Shown here: piece by piece, positions 8,189-16,418 of the stretch
Layout of the letters: the number at the start of each line of letters is the position of its first letter
Numbering within the stretch: position 1 is the first letter of the stretch
Assembly: GCF_009905615.1 (NCBI RefSeq)
Contig: NZ_JAAAKW010000015.1
Span: 62,001 to 126,000 of the forward strand
Source: Pseudomonas sp. SLFW
GTDB lineage: Bacteria; Pseudomonadota; Gammaproteobacteria; Pseudomonadales; Pseudomonadaceae
Direction of reading: 5' to 3'
DNA: 64,000 nt
The notes under the pieces: generated by a model
Database searches by the model: none
Seen by the model: only the letters and a program-made list of their open reading frames with translations
Told to the model about the DNA's origin: nothing
Program-made: the position numbers and the translations under genes

Positions 8189-9229
8189 ATGACTACTGCG
8201 CATGAGACGGCCGATGCCGTGCAAACCCTGATCCCCACTGTGAACGTGGTCACACCTGAGCGTGTGGCGCGTCCGAAAGTTGAAGCGGGTGTAAAGCTGC
8301 GTGGCGCGGAAAAAGTGGCGCGCATCCCGGTGAAGATCATTCCTACGGTTGATCTGCCGAAGAAACCTGACTGGATTCGCGTCCGCATCCCGGTTTCTCC
8401 CGAGGTGGATCGCATCAAGGCCCTGCTGCGCAAACATAAGCTGCACAGCGTGTGCGAAGAGGCGTCCTGCCCGAACCTGGGCGAGTGCTTCTCCGGTGGC
8501 ACCGCTACCTTCATGATCATGGGCGACATCTGCACCCGTCGCTGCCCGTTCTGCGACGTGGGCCATGGTCGTCCGAAAGCACTGGACGTGGACGAGCCGA
8601 AGAACCTGGCTGTTGCCATCGCTGACCTGAAACTCAAGTACGTCGTGATCACTTCGGTGGACCGTGATGACCTGCGTGACGGCGGCGCCCAGCACTTCGC
8701 CGACTGCATCCGCGAAATCCGCGAACTGTCGCCGAACGTGCAGTTGGAAACCCTGGTTCCGGATTACCGTGGTCGTATGGACATCGCGCTGGAAATCACC
8801 GCAGCGACGCCGCCAGACGTGTTCAACCACAACCTGGAAACCGTGCCGCGTCTTTACAAGGCCGCGCGTCCGGGTTCGGACTACCAATGGTCGCTGACCC
8901 TGCTCAAGCGCTTCAAGGAAATGGTCCCGCACGTTCCGACCAAATCCGGCCTGATGCTGGGCCTGGGCGAAACCGACGAAGAAGTGATCGAAGTGATGCA
9001 GCGCATGCGCGAGCACAACATCGACATGCTGACTCTGGGCCAGTACTTGCAACCGTCCCGTAACCACCTGCCGGTTCAGCGCTTCGTGCACCCGGACACC
9101 TTCGCCTGGTTCGCCGAGGAAGGTTACAAGATGGGCTTCAAGAATGTCGCTTCGGGCCCGCTGGTGCGTTCCTCGTACCACGCTGACGAACAGGCCAAGC
9201 TGACCAAGTCGTTGCTGACCGCGGGCTGA
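8189..9229 (+). CDS. lipA: Lipoyl synthase LipA
   Basis: A 346-residue radical-SAM enzyme inserting two sulfur atoms into octanoyl groups. The auxiliary cluster motif C-x4-C-x5-C (CEEASCPNLGEC) is near residue 88 and the radical-SAM CTRRCPFC near 115. The C-terminal RSSY signature (PLVRSSYHADEQ) is present. The N-terminal 60 residues before the conserved core are longer than in E. coli, as usual in Pseudomonas. It is the last gene of the envelope/lipoate run and is followed by a strong terminator. Confidence 0.97.
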   Translation: MTTAHETADAVQTLIPTVNVVTPERVARPKVEAGVKLRGAEKVARIPVKIIPTVDLPKKPDWIRVRIPVSPEVDRIKALLRKHKLHSVCEEASCPNLGECFSGGTATFMIMGDICTRRCPFCDVGHGRPKALDVDEPKNLAVAIADLKLKYVVITSVDRDDLRDGGAQHFADCIREIRELSPNVQLETLVPDYRGRMDIALEITAATPPDVFNHNLETVPRLYKAARPGSDYQWSLTLLKRFKEMVPHVPTKSGLMLGLGETDEEVIEVMQRMREHNIDMLTLGQYLQPSRNHLPVQRFVHPDTFAWFAEEGYKMGFKNVASGPLVRSSYHADEQAKLTKSLLTAG

Positions 9230-9254
9230 TTTTTCTCGGTATTGCACGCAATAG

Positions 9255-9290
9255 AAAAGGGCCGGATATCGCTATCCGGCCCTTTTTTTT
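9255..9290 (+). terminator. Rho-independent terminator after lipA
   Basis: A perfect 14-base stem (9255-9268 with 9273-9286), loop TCGC, and a run of eight T (9283-9290). It lies 25 bases after the lipA stop. Because A residues precede the stem, it could also work on the opposite strand. Confidence 0.93.
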
Positions 9291-9321
9291 GCGCGTGTTG
9301 TATGGAACGCCGCTGCCTTCT

Positions 9322-9455
9322 TGTAGGAGCGTGGCTTGTCCCGCGACCTGACGCGAAGCGGCAGTGAATCCGCTTGACGCGCGATATCAGGAAAACCGAG
9401 TGATCGATGCTTCGACGACTCCGTCGCCGATCGCGGGACAAGCCGCGCTCCTACA
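9322..9455. repeat. REPIN, family C (GTAGGAGCGTGGCTTGTCCC type)
   Basis: Two inverted copies of the palindromic unit GTAGGAGCGTGGCTTGTCCC... at the outer ends (9323 inward; 9454 inward) enclose about 85 bases that are themselves partly complementary. The second copy reads AAGCCGCGCTCCTAC, one change from the first. The same unit pair recurs at 30991-31126. It lies between the convergent genes lipA and the transglycosylase at 9470. Confidence 0.85.
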
Positions 9456-9469
9456 GGCCCATGCTTTCC

Positions 9470-10804
9470 TTATGGCTTACGCAAACTCTCCAACAACTCC
9501 TGCGTCGGGTAACCGTCCGCTGGCCAGCCAAATGACTGCTGGGCGCTACGAATGGCTTTGCGGGTATTGGCGCCAATGATGCCGTCCGGCGCGCCTGCGT
9601 CGTATTGGCGGGCCGAGAGCAGGGTTTGCAGTTCAATGCGCTCAGTGCGGCTCAGAGGACGATCTCCGCGCGGCCACTGGCCAATCACATAACCGCCGCC
9701 CGTGAATCGCTCAGACAACAGCCCAATGCCCAGCCCGTAGGACGACGAGTTGTTGTACTTGAGGATCGCCCGAAAGTTATCCATCACCAAAAATGCCGGG
9801 CCTTTATAGCCCGCAGGCAGCAAGAGTGCCGCCTGCTGTTGCAGCAGGTTGGCGGGGAGGGGGGCGCCGTTGGGCAGCTTCAGACCCAACTGCTGCCACT
9901 CAGCGATGGTTTTGCGGGTAGACGCATCGGCCATGGCGTAGTCGAAGCCTTGCCGCAGTTGCACCTCGAAACCCCAAGGCTGGCCTTTCTGCCAACCCGA
10001 GCTTTGCAGGTAGTGCGCAGTAGAGGCCAAGGCATCGGCGGGCGAATTCCAGATGTCGCGTCGGCCGTCGCCGTCGAAGTCCACGGCATGGGTGTTGTAC
10101 GTCGTGGGAATGAACTGCGTCTGCCCCATCGCCCCGGCCCAGGAGCCGAGCATGTTTGGTGCATCGATGTCGCCGTGCTGAATGATTTGCAGCGCGGCGA
10201 TCAGTTGATCCTGCGCGAACTGAGGACGGCGTCCTTCATAGGCCAGCGTCGCCAGCGAGCGGATCACCGATTGGGTGCCCTGGAACTGGCCGAAGCTGCT
10301 TTCCATGCCCCATACGGCGATCAGTGCCTGACGATCCACGCCATAACGCTGCTCGATGGCGCTCAGCACGTCAGCGTACTGCGCGAGCAAGGCCTGGCCC
10401 TTGCGCACACGCACAGCCGATATGGCGCCGTCGAGGTATTCCCAGACCGGGCGCGTGAACTCAGGTTGGCTGCGATCGGCTTTGACCACGCTCATGTCCG
10501 GCGTCACGCCCGCGAAGGCACTGTCGAAGACGTCCGGGCGAATGCCCGCGCTCAACGCCTGATTGCGAAACATGGATTGCCATTCGGCGAAGCTCATGGC
10601 CGGCTGGATTTCAAAATTGGTGTCGTCGGGAGCGGCCACAGCGCTGGAAGGCGTGGGCGCGGCTTTCGCGACGTTCAGAGGGGCGGCTTGAAGCGGGGTG
10701 GCGACGGCAGCGGTGGGTTGCTCCGCACAGGCGACCAGTACGAAGAGGCTGGAGGCGGCGATCAATTGGCGGACATGCCAACGACGGGGAAAACTAAAGG
10801 GCAT
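9470..10804 (-). CDS. MltB-like lytic transglycosylase lipoprotein with peptidoglycan-binding domain (SltB3/SltH-like)
   Basis: A 444-residue lipoprotein: lipobox FVLVAC near residues 21-26, a disordered Ala/Pro linker, then the MltB-type domain (about 70-365) and a C-terminal PG_binding_1 domain (about 380-440, LQTLLSARQYDAGAPDGIIG). The catalytic Glu is in VWGMESSFGQFQG, and GSWAGAMGQTQFIPTTYNTHAVDFDGDG is the conserved cleft. ATG at 10804 is chosen; an upstream GTG at 10816 adds four residues with no better ribosome site. It is the second MltB-type enzyme of the window, distinct from the one at 3768. Confidence 0.9.
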   Translation of the reverse strand: MPFSFPRRWHVRQLIAASSLFVLVACAEQPTAAVATPLQAAPLNVAKAAPTPSSAVAAPDDTNFEIQPAMSFAEWQSMFRNQALSAGIRPDVFDSAFAGVTPDMSVVKADRSQPEFTRPVWEYLDGAISAVRVRKGQALLAQYADVLSAIEQRYGVDRQALIAVWGMESSFGQFQGTQSVIRSLATLAYEGRRPQFAQDQLIAALQIIQHGDIDAPNMLGSWAGAMGQTQFIPTTYNTHAVDFDGDGRRDIWNSPADALASTAHYLQSSGWQKGQPWGFEVQLRQGFDYAMADASTRKTIAEWQQLGLKLPNGAPLPANLLQQQAALLLPAGYKGPAFLVMDNFRAILKYNNSSSYGLGIGLLSERFTGGGYVIGQWPRGDRPLSRTERIELQTLLSARQYDAGAPDGIIGANTRKAIRSAQQSFGWPADGYPTQELLESLRKP

Positions 10805-10891
10805 TCTGGGGTCCACAGGGATAAACCGTAAGGTGCAGACCTTACCATGTCGGCCCTGTCGGCGGGGCGCCGGTCAGTCACCTGAAATGTT

Positions 10892-11050
10892 TCAAGCTGC
10901 CATAACGGAAGAAGCCTCCCAATCTCTCGACTGGAAGGCTTCGCGGCGGTAGCTGCCTTTGCCCTTGGTGGGTTGTTCCTGACGGCTGCGGAACAGGGGC
11001 TGGGCAATGATGGATTTGGCCTTGTTCGGCCGCTTTTTGGCTTTGCTCAT
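10892..11050 (-). CDS. arfA: Alternative ribosome-rescue factor A
   Basis: A 52-residue basic protein recognised by PLFRSRQEQPTKGKGSYRR followed by DWEAS, the core of ArfA. ArfA frees ribosomes stalled on non-stop mRNA by recruiting release factor 2, as a back-up for tmRNA. The start is ATG at 11050 after AGAGAG; a longer in-frame start at 11110 lacks support. A 10-bp stem-loop lies within the last third of the coding region (separate entry), matching how E. coli arfA makes a truncated, tmRNA-controlled message. Confidence 0.9.
   Translation of the reverse strand: MSKAKKRPNKAKSIIAQPLFRSRQEQPTKGKGSYRREAFQSRDWEASSVMAA
10911..10942 (-). promoter_or_regulatory. Hairpin inside the 3' coding end of arfA
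   Basis: On the - strand GAAGCCTTCC (10942-10933) pairs with GGGAGGCTTC (10920-10911) with one G-U pair and a 12-base loop. It covers codons shortly after the KGKGSYRRE motif and ends before the stop. In E. coli an RNase III site or terminator at this place makes non-stop arfA mRNA whose product is degraded through tmRNA; the same use here is inferred. Confidence 0.6.
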
Positions 11051-11163
11051 GGCGATACTCTCTTTGAGTGGTGGGTGGAGCGGCGGGGATGATCGGGCAG
11101 ATTGGCGCACAGGTCTAATTGATCTGTCCTATGAATGCTTAGTCCCGAGCTATGGAAATCCCC

Positions 11164-11250
11164 GTGGGAGCGAATTCATTCGCGAAAAATCCGACGGCCG
11201 ACAGAAATGCGTGGGTGGTAACGACGTCTCGCGATTGAGTTCGCTCCCAC
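11164..11250. repeat. REPIN, family A (GTGGGAGCGAATTCATTCGC type)
   Basis: The unit GTGGGAGCGAATTCATTCGC begins at 11164 and its inverted partner, GCGATTGAGTTCGCTCCCAC, ends at 11250; the spacer is about 43 bases. The second unit carries changes in its middle, so this copy is slightly decayed. It lies between arfA and holA. Confidence 0.85.
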
Positions 11251-11276
11251 AGCTCGTCGGTGTTGCCCTGTGAGAT

Positions 11277-12314
11277 CTATTCCGACGGCAACGCCAATCG
11301 CTGGCCGGCCATCTGGATCGACAATCGGCTGAGGCTGTTCCACACCGAACCCTGTGCCTGACCCTTGATCTGCGCGTCGATGTGTTGAGCGTCCATCAAC
11401 AGCTGTGCCCAGCGTCGGGCGGAGTGGCGTTGCAGAGCTTTGCTCATCAGCGGTTTGCGCTTGTCCCAAATAGGCGGGCGGGCCTGGCTGAAGGCTTTGT
11501 CCAGCGGCACGCCCTGGCTGAACTGCAACGCCAGATTCGCCAGCACCCGCAGCTCCCGAGACAATGCCCAGAGAATCACCGGCGGCTCCACGCCTTCCCC
11601 GCGCAGGCCTTCCAGCATGCGCAGCGCGTGAGACGCTTCGCCGTTGAGGATCGCGTCGGTCAGCCCAAACACGTCGAAACGCGCACTGTCCGCCACGGCT
11701 GCCTGCACGGTTTCGACGGTAATCTGGCCTTGCTCGGCCATCAGTTTGAGCTTTTCGATTTCTTGAGCAGCCGCCAGAAGGTTGCCTTCCACGCGAGCAG
11801 CGATCAGCTCCACCGCGTCGGGGCTGGCGGCCAGCCCGGCCTGCGCCAGACGCTGTCGAATCCATTGTGGCAACTGGCTGGCGTCCACCGGCCAGATTTG
11901 CACGAACTGGGTTTGCGGTCCCTCGACCAGCGCTTTGCCCCATTTGGTCTTCTGCGCAGCACCGTCCAGCTTGGGGAGGCTGATCAGCAGCAAGGTATCT
12001 TCAGCCGGACGACCGCAGTATTCCAGCAACGCGGCGGCGCCTTTGTCCCCCGGTTTACCGGATGGCAGGCGCAGCTCCAGCAGACGACGTTCGGCGAACA
12101 GCGACATGCTGGCCCCGGCTTGCAGCAGGGTGCCCCAATCGAAGCTTGAGTCTGCACTGAAAACCTGACGCTCATCAAAACCCTGCTGACGGGCAGCGGA
12201 TCGGATGGCGTCGCACGCTTCCTGACATTGCAGCGGGTCATCGCCGCTGACGATGTAGACAGGCGATAACGCACCTTGAAGGTGTTTGGAGAGCTGGGCG
12301 GGGGCGAGTTTCAT
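11277..12314 (-). CDS. holA: DNA polymerase III subunit delta
   Basis: A 345-residue clamp-loader subunit that opens the beta sliding clamp. The N-terminal MKLAPAQLSKHLQGALSPVYIVSGDDPLQ, the EERRLLELRLP-like strand (AERRLLELRLPSGKPGDKG) and the LFGLTDAILNGEASHAL-like segment (DVFGLTDAILNGEASHALRML) fit HolA. The length equals the family norm. It is the last gene of leuS-lptE-holA, 42 bases after lptE, with a hairpin between. Confidence 0.94.
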   Translation of the reverse strand: MKLAPAQLSKHLQGALSPVYIVSGDDPLQCQEACDAIRSAARQQGFDERQVFSADSSFDWGTLLQAGASMSLFAERRLLELRLPSGKPGDKGAAALLEYCGRPAEDTLLLISLPKLDGAAQKTKWGKALVEGPQTQFVQIWPVDASQLPQWIRQRLAQAGLAASPDAVELIAARVEGNLLAAAQEIEKLKLMAEQGQITVETVQAAVADSARFDVFGLTDAILNGEASHALRMLEGLRGEGVEPPVILWALSRELRVLANLALQFSQGVPLDKAFSQARPPIWDKRKPLMSKALQRHSARRWAQLLMDAQHIDAQIKGQAQGSVWNSLSRLSIQMAGQRLALPSE

Positions 12315-12319
12315 GGGTC

Positions 12320-12352
12320 AGAAAAGATCAGGGCCGGCGAACCGGCCCTGAT
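12320..12352 (-). terminator. Strong stem-loop between lptE and holA (partial terminator?)
   Basis: A perfect 11-bp GC-rich stem (12327-12337 with 12342-12352) has the loop TTCG on the - strand and is followed on that strand by CTTTTCTG. It fills almost all of the short gap between lptE and holA. It looks like a weak or conditional terminator, or a processing hairpin that lowers holA expression; which one cannot be told from sequence. Confidence 0.6.
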
Positions 12353-12356
12353 GCCA

Positions 12357-12962
12357 TCACTTGGACGGGATTTCGATCGGAGACTGTTGAGGCGTCTCGT
12401 CGCGAACACGTTGAGCGGCGGCTTCGGCATCGGCCTGGGCACGAGCGGCGGCGTCAGCCTTGGCTTGCAGTTCGTCCAGACGCTGCGGCGACAGCTGCTG
12501 CAGGCGGGCAATCAACTTCTGCACCAGGTCGCTGCGCATTTCCTTGCGGATCTGCTCGGCTTCCTGGTCGGAACCGATCAGGTTGTTGCCGTCATGCACG
12601 TAGGTCTTGGTGGACTGTACGTTGTCATCGAGCAGCAGCACGTTCTTGGTGCCGTGGATTTCGTATTTCACCACGGTGGTCAGCTCATACTCGGCCGAGT
12701 TGCCGGAACCTGCGTAACTCGCGGTGCGCTGGGTCTCGTCTTCACGGGCCAGGAACAGCTTGTATTGAGCACCGGTGTAAACGTGCACGCCGCTGTTGGT
12801 CAGGGTGTTTTTCAGCTCAGTGACAACCTGGCCGTAGACGTCGCGGGCGCTGACGTCCAGCTCCTTGATCGACAAGGCGTTGGTGCCAGTACCGCGCAGC
12901 TGGAAACCGCAGGCGCTCAGCAATACCGCGAGGCCCATTACCAGCAGATTGCGTTTGATCAT
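12357..12962 (-). CDS. lptE: LPS-assembly lipoprotein LptE
   Basis: A 201-residue outer-membrane lipoprotein that plugs and helps assemble the LptD barrel for lipopolysaccharide insertion. The signal peptide ends in lipobox LLSAC at residues 14-18, followed by GFQLRGTG, the family hallmark. The C-terminal 40 residues are Ala/Gln rich and charged, a Pseudomonas extension absent from E. coli LptE. It follows leuS, the classical rlpB position, with two stem-loops in the gap. Confidence 0.93.
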   Translation of the reverse strand: MIKRNLLVMGLAVLLSACGFQLRGTGTNALSIKELDVSARDVYGQVVTELKNTLTNSGVHVYTGAQYKLFLAREDETQRTASYAGSGNSAEYELTTVVKYEIHGTKNVLLLDDNVQSTKTYVHDGNNLIGSDQEAEQIRKEMRSDLVQKLIARLQQLSPQRLDELQAKADAAARAQADAEAAAQRVRDETPQQSPIEIPSK

Positions 12963-12988
12963 CTTGTTGCTCCCCTTGAATCCGTTTG

Positions 12989-13042
12989 AGCCCGAAGTGC
13001 GGGCTCTGGAAGTGTGTTGGGCGCCTGACCGTGTCAGGCGCC
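12989..13042 (-). other. Two stem-loops between leuS and lptE
   Basis: A 10-bp perfect stem (13020-13029 with 13033-13042, loop of three) and a 7-bp stem (12989-12995 with 13001-13007) lie in the 88-base gap. Neither is followed by a T run on the - strand, so they are more likely mRNA-processing or stability elements than terminators. Confidence 0.45.
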
Positions 13043-13050
13043 TGATCCAA

Positions 13051-15657
13051 TCAGCTGGCGACGATGTTCACCAGTTTGCCGGGTACGACGATCACTTTGC
13101 GAATCGTCAGACCGTCGATGAAGCGCAGCACGTTTTCGTTGGTCCGTGCAGCGGCTTCGACGTCCTCGCGGCTGGCACTGGCTGGCATTTCGATCTGACC
13201 GCGCAGCTTGCCGTTGACCTGTACCACCAGTTGCAGCGTGTCCTGCACCAGAGCGGACTCATCCACCACTGGCCAGCCCGCGTCGATCACCGGATCAGCG
13301 TGACCCAGCGCGTTCCACAGTTCATGGCTGATGTGCGGCGTGATCGGGGCGAGCAACAGGGCGACGGTTTCCAGACCCTCCTGCAACAGCGCACGATCCT
13401 GTTCCGACGCCTGCGGTGCTTTTTCCAGCACGTTCATCAGCGTCATTACCTGAGCAATGGCGGTGTTGAATTTGTGGTGCTGACCAACATCCTGACCGGC
13501 TTGCTTGATGGCCAGGTGGATGGCACGGCGCGCGGCTTTTTGATCGTCGCTCAGTGTTGTTTTGTCCAGCGCGCCCGGCAGGCCAGCGGTGACGTGGGCC
13601 TGGCCCAGACGCCATACGCGCTTGAGGAAACGGTGCGAACCTTCGACGCCGGAGTCGGACCATTCCAGGCTCATGTCAGGCGGCGAGGCGAACATCATGA
13701 ACAGACGGCAGGTGTCGGCGCCGTACTGATCGATCATCGATTGCGGGTCAACGCCGTTGTTCTTCGACTTGGCCATTTTTTCGATGCCGCCGATTTCCAC
13801 CGGCAGGCCATCGGCGATCAGCTTGGCGCCGATGATCTTGGCCTTGGTGTCGCGTTCGAATTCGACGTCAGCCGGGTTGAACCAGGTTTTGCTGCCGTTG
13901 GCTTCGAGACGGTAGAACGTCTCGGCAACGACCATGCCCTGGGTCAGCAGATTCTTGAACGGTTCGTTGGAACTGACCAGACCTTCGTCGCGCATCAGTT
14001 TGTGGAAGAAGCGCGCGTACAGCAGGTGCAGGATCGCGTGTTCGATACCGCCGATGTATTGATCGACCGGCAGCCAGTGGTTCGCGGCTTTCGGATCGAC
14101 CATGCCGCCTTCGTAGTGAGGGGAGGCGTAGCGGGCGAAGTACCACGACGACTCTACGAAGGTGTCCATGGTGTCGGTTTCACGCTTGGCCGGTGCGCCG
14201 CATTTCGGGCAGATGCACTCGTAGAATTCAGGCATGCGCGCCAGTGGCGAACCTGCGCCATCCGGTACGACGTCTTCTGGCAACTTGACGGGCAACTGGT
14301 CTTCAGGGACCGGCACGTCGCCGCAGGTGTCGCAGTGGATGATCGGGATCGGGCAGCCCCAATAGCGCTGACGGCTGATGCCCCAGTCGCGCAAGCGGAA
14401 CTGAGTGCGCGACTTGCCGAGTTCTTTCTTGGCGAGGGCGGCTTCGATGGCGTCGAAGGCGCCGGCGAAGTCCAGACCGTCGAACTCGCCGGAGTTGATC
14501 AGCACGCCGTGCTCGTTGTACGCGTCCTGCCAAGGCGCTGGGGTTTGATCACCCGCGCTGGTGCGCACCACCGGTTTGACCGGCAGGTTGTATTTGGTGG
14601 CGAATTCGAAATCGCGCTCGTCGTGAGCCGGAACAGCCATGACCGCGCCGTCGCCGTAGTGCATCAGCACGTAGTTGGCGACCCACACTGGCAGCTTCTC
14701 GCCGGTCAGTGGGTGCTCGACGAACAGAGAAGTCGGCAGGCCTTTCTTTTCCTGCGTGGCGACGTCAGCTTCCGCGACGCTGCCGCTTTTGCATTCGTGG
14801 ATGAAGGCTTGCAGCTCAGGATTGTTCTGCGAAGCCAGGGTCGCCAGCGGGTGCTCGGCGGCCACGGCCACGTAGGTCGCGCCCATCAGGGTGTCGGCGC
14901 GGGTGGTGAAGACTTTCAGGGCACCGGCTTCGCCGATGGAAGCCTGGTCGTACGGGAACTGCACTTCCATGCCGCGGGATTTGCCGATCCAGTTGCGCTG
15001 CATGGTCTTGACCTGTTCAGGCCAGCCCGGCAACTCGTCGAGGCTCTCCAGCAGTTCATCGGCGTAGGCCGTGATCTTGAAGTAGTACATTGGGATTTCG
15101 CGCTTTTCGATCACCGCGCCCGAACGCCAGCCGCGGCCGTCGATCACTTGCTCGTTGGCCAGAACGGTCTGGTCGACCGGGTCCCAGTTCACGGTGCCAT
15201 TCTTGCGGTAGATCACGCCTTTTTCGAACAGGCGCGTGAACAGCCATTGTTCCCAGCGGTAGTAATCAGGCTTGCAGGTGGTGACTTCGCGGGACCAGTC
15301 GATCGCCAGACCGAGGCTCTTGAGCTGGGTCTTCATGTAGGCGATGTTTTCGTAGGTCCACTTGGCCGGTGCGACGTTGTTCTTCATCGCGGCGTTTTCT
15401 GCCGGCATGCCGAACGCATCCCAACCCATCGGCTGCAGCACGTTCTTGCCCTGCATGCGCTGATAGCGGGCGATCACGTCACCGATGGTGTAGTTGCGCA
15501 CGTGCCCCATGTGTAGCTTGCCGCTAGGGTAAGGGAACATCGACAGGCAGTAGTATGTGTCCTTGCCTGGCTGTTCACTGACTTCAAAAGACTTTTGCTC
15601 TTCCCAGAAGGTCTGGGCGGCGGCTTCGATTTCGCGGGGCTGATAGAGTTCGTGCAT
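13051..15657 (-). CDS. leuS: Leucyl-tRNA synthetase
   Basis: An 868-residue class I synthetase charging tRNA-Leu. The HIGH-type motif is PYPSGKLHMGHVRNY (near residue 44), and KMAKSKNNGVDP carries the KMSKS-type loop near 620. The editing (CP1) domain lies between about 220 and 415 with the TRADTLMGATYV segment, and a zinc-binding CDTCG/CPKCG region near 435-480. The length matches the bacterial norm. It leads the leuS-lptE-holA operon. Confidence 0.97.
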   Translation of the reverse strand: MHELYQPREIEAAAQTFWEEQKSFEVSEQPGKDTYYCLSMFPYPSGKLHMGHVRNYTIGDVIARYQRMQGKNVLQPMGWDAFGMPAENAAMKNNVAPAKWTYENIAYMKTQLKSLGLAIDWSREVTTCKPDYYRWEQWLFTRLFEKGVIYRKNGTVNWDPVDQTVLANEQVIDGRGWRSGAVIEKREIPMYYFKITAYADELLESLDELPGWPEQVKTMQRNWIGKSRGMEVQFPYDQASIGEAGALKVFTTRADTLMGATYVAVAAEHPLATLASQNNPELQAFIHECKSGSVAEADVATQEKKGLPTSLFVEHPLTGEKLPVWVANYVLMHYGDGAVMAVPAHDERDFEFATKYNLPVKPVVRTSAGDQTPAPWQDAYNEHGVLINSGEFDGLDFAGAFDAIEAALAKKELGKSRTQFRLRDWGISRQRYWGCPIPIIHCDTCGDVPVPEDQLPVKLPEDVVPDGAGSPLARMPEFYECICPKCGAPAKRETDTMDTFVESSWYFARYASPHYEGGMVDPKAANHWLPVDQYIGGIEHAILHLLYARFFHKLMRDEGLVSSNEPFKNLLTQGMVVAETFYRLEANGSKTWFNPADVEFERDTKAKIIGAKLIADGLPVEIGGIEKMAKSKNNGVDPQSMIDQYGADTCRLFMMFASPPDMSLEWSDSGVEGSHRFLKRVWRLGQAHVTAGLPGALDKTTLSDDQKAARRAIHLAIKQAGQDVGQHHKFNTAIAQVMTLMNVLEKAPQASEQDRALLQEGLETVALLLAPITPHISHELWNALGHADPVIDAGWPVVDESALVQDTLQLVVQVNGKLRGQIEMPASASREDVEAAARTNENVLRFIDGLTIRKVIVVPGKLVNIVAS

Positions 15658-15960
15658 GGCTACTTTTGACTAGAGATTGGTGACCCTTGACCGCTTCGCT
15701 GCCGTCCCGGACTGGAGGGGCGTCACGTGTCAGGCTGTGCCTTTGCCAACGCGACGGGTTCGAACCCGGAGGAGCGGAAGTGGAATAACAGGAAGCGCCG
15801 TAGCATACATGAGGGCAGACTATCGAGGGAAACCTTTGATTGCATGCGCGAGGCCCTCCAACCCCCGTCATTCGCCGTTGGTCGCGGCATCGCGCCGGTT
15901 TTTGCAGTGCCGCTAAGCTCATTGTCGAGGGTATGTGTTTATCTTCAGTGAGGTGAACGG
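15658..15960. promoter_or_regulatory. Divergent intergenic region leuS / hypothetical gene
   Basis: This 303-base gap separates leuS (-) from the gene at 15961 (+). On the - strand, TG-TATGCT at 15809-15802 resembles an extended -10 for leuS, giving a leader of about 140 bases; the -35 is weak. A 14-base palindrome CGGGTTCGAACCCG occurs near 15760. No open reading frame with a convincing start or known family was found here. Confidence 0.35.
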
Positions 15961-16332
15961 ATGGCAGAGCTGCGGCACCAAGTAGAGAAACCTGATCTGT
16001 ATGACCGTTTGATTGATCGTCTGGGGCTGGCCCTGGACATGGCGAAAACAGCAGTCCGGCTTCGCAACGAGTACCCCACCGAACTGGAACTCCGTGGTTT
16101 GAGTCAGGCTGAGTTTCAGTTGATCGAGGCCTATCTGGATCGCAAGGACGTCGTTGTAAGAGAGGAATCACCGAACATCAAGAAAGGGAGTTTCAGCAGT
16201 TCCCGGGAGCCTTCGGAGTCGGCCCGCGGCCCGCAACTTTCAACCAATGTCATCTGGTTGAAGGACCAGCGTCGCGCCAAGGTGTCGGCAAAGTTGAGTC
16301 GCTACAGTTCCAGCAAACATTTCAAGCGGTAA
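15961..16332 (+). CDS. Hypothetical protein, 123 residues
   Basis: I do not recognise a family. The ATG at 15961 has a good ribosome site (GAGGTGA, 5 bases before). The first 70 residues look helical and charged (VEKPDLYDRLIDRLGLALDMAKTAVRLRNEYP, then LSQAEFQLIEAYLDRKD), and the tail is Ser-rich and basic (KLSRYSSSKHFKR). There is no signal peptide or membrane segment. It stands alone between leuS and the YdcF-like gene, both on separate transcripts. A small regulatory or nucleic-acid-binding role is possible but unsupported. Confidence 0.65.
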   Translation: MAELRHQVEKPDLYDRLIDRLGLALDMAKTAVRLRNEYPTELELRGLSQAEFQLIEAYLDRKDVVVREESPNIKKGSFSSSREPSESARGPQLSTNVIWLKDQRRAKVSAKLSRYSSSKHFKR

Positions 16333-16395
16333 CGTTTACGGGTCCCAATCCCGTCTGATTAAGCATTGTTGCTTAGCGTCAATCCTTCTAGGCTT

Positions 16396-16418
16396 CGGGC
16401 ATCTTCTGGAGATGCCCG
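16396..16418 (+). promoter_or_regulatory. Hairpin covering the ribosome site of the YdcF-like gene
   Basis: A perfect 9-bp stem (16396-16404 with 16410-16418) ends one base before the ATG at 16419, with loop TCTGG. The only purine-rich ribosome site, TGGAGA, sits in loop and stem, so translation should depend on melting of the hairpin. A GGA at the loop edge resembles RsmA/CsrA targets. Alternatively it is a transcription terminator of the preceding gene, but no T run follows. Confidence 0.4.

Noticed and set aside
12865..15516. Long open frame of 883 codons on + opposite leuS
   Set aside because: It is an antisense frame of a GC-rich gene; composition is His/Val/Arg-rich without any family, and leuS on the other strand has all motifs. 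The same applies to a 742-codon frame opposite mrdA (621-2849) and a 604-codon frame opposite lapD (57991-59805).
15745..15790. tRNA-like T-arm (CGGGTTCGAACCCG) between leuS and the hypothetical gene
   Set aside because: The 14-base palindrome looks like a tRNA T-arm, but no matching acceptor, D or anticodon stems can be formed around it on either strand, and no CCA follows.
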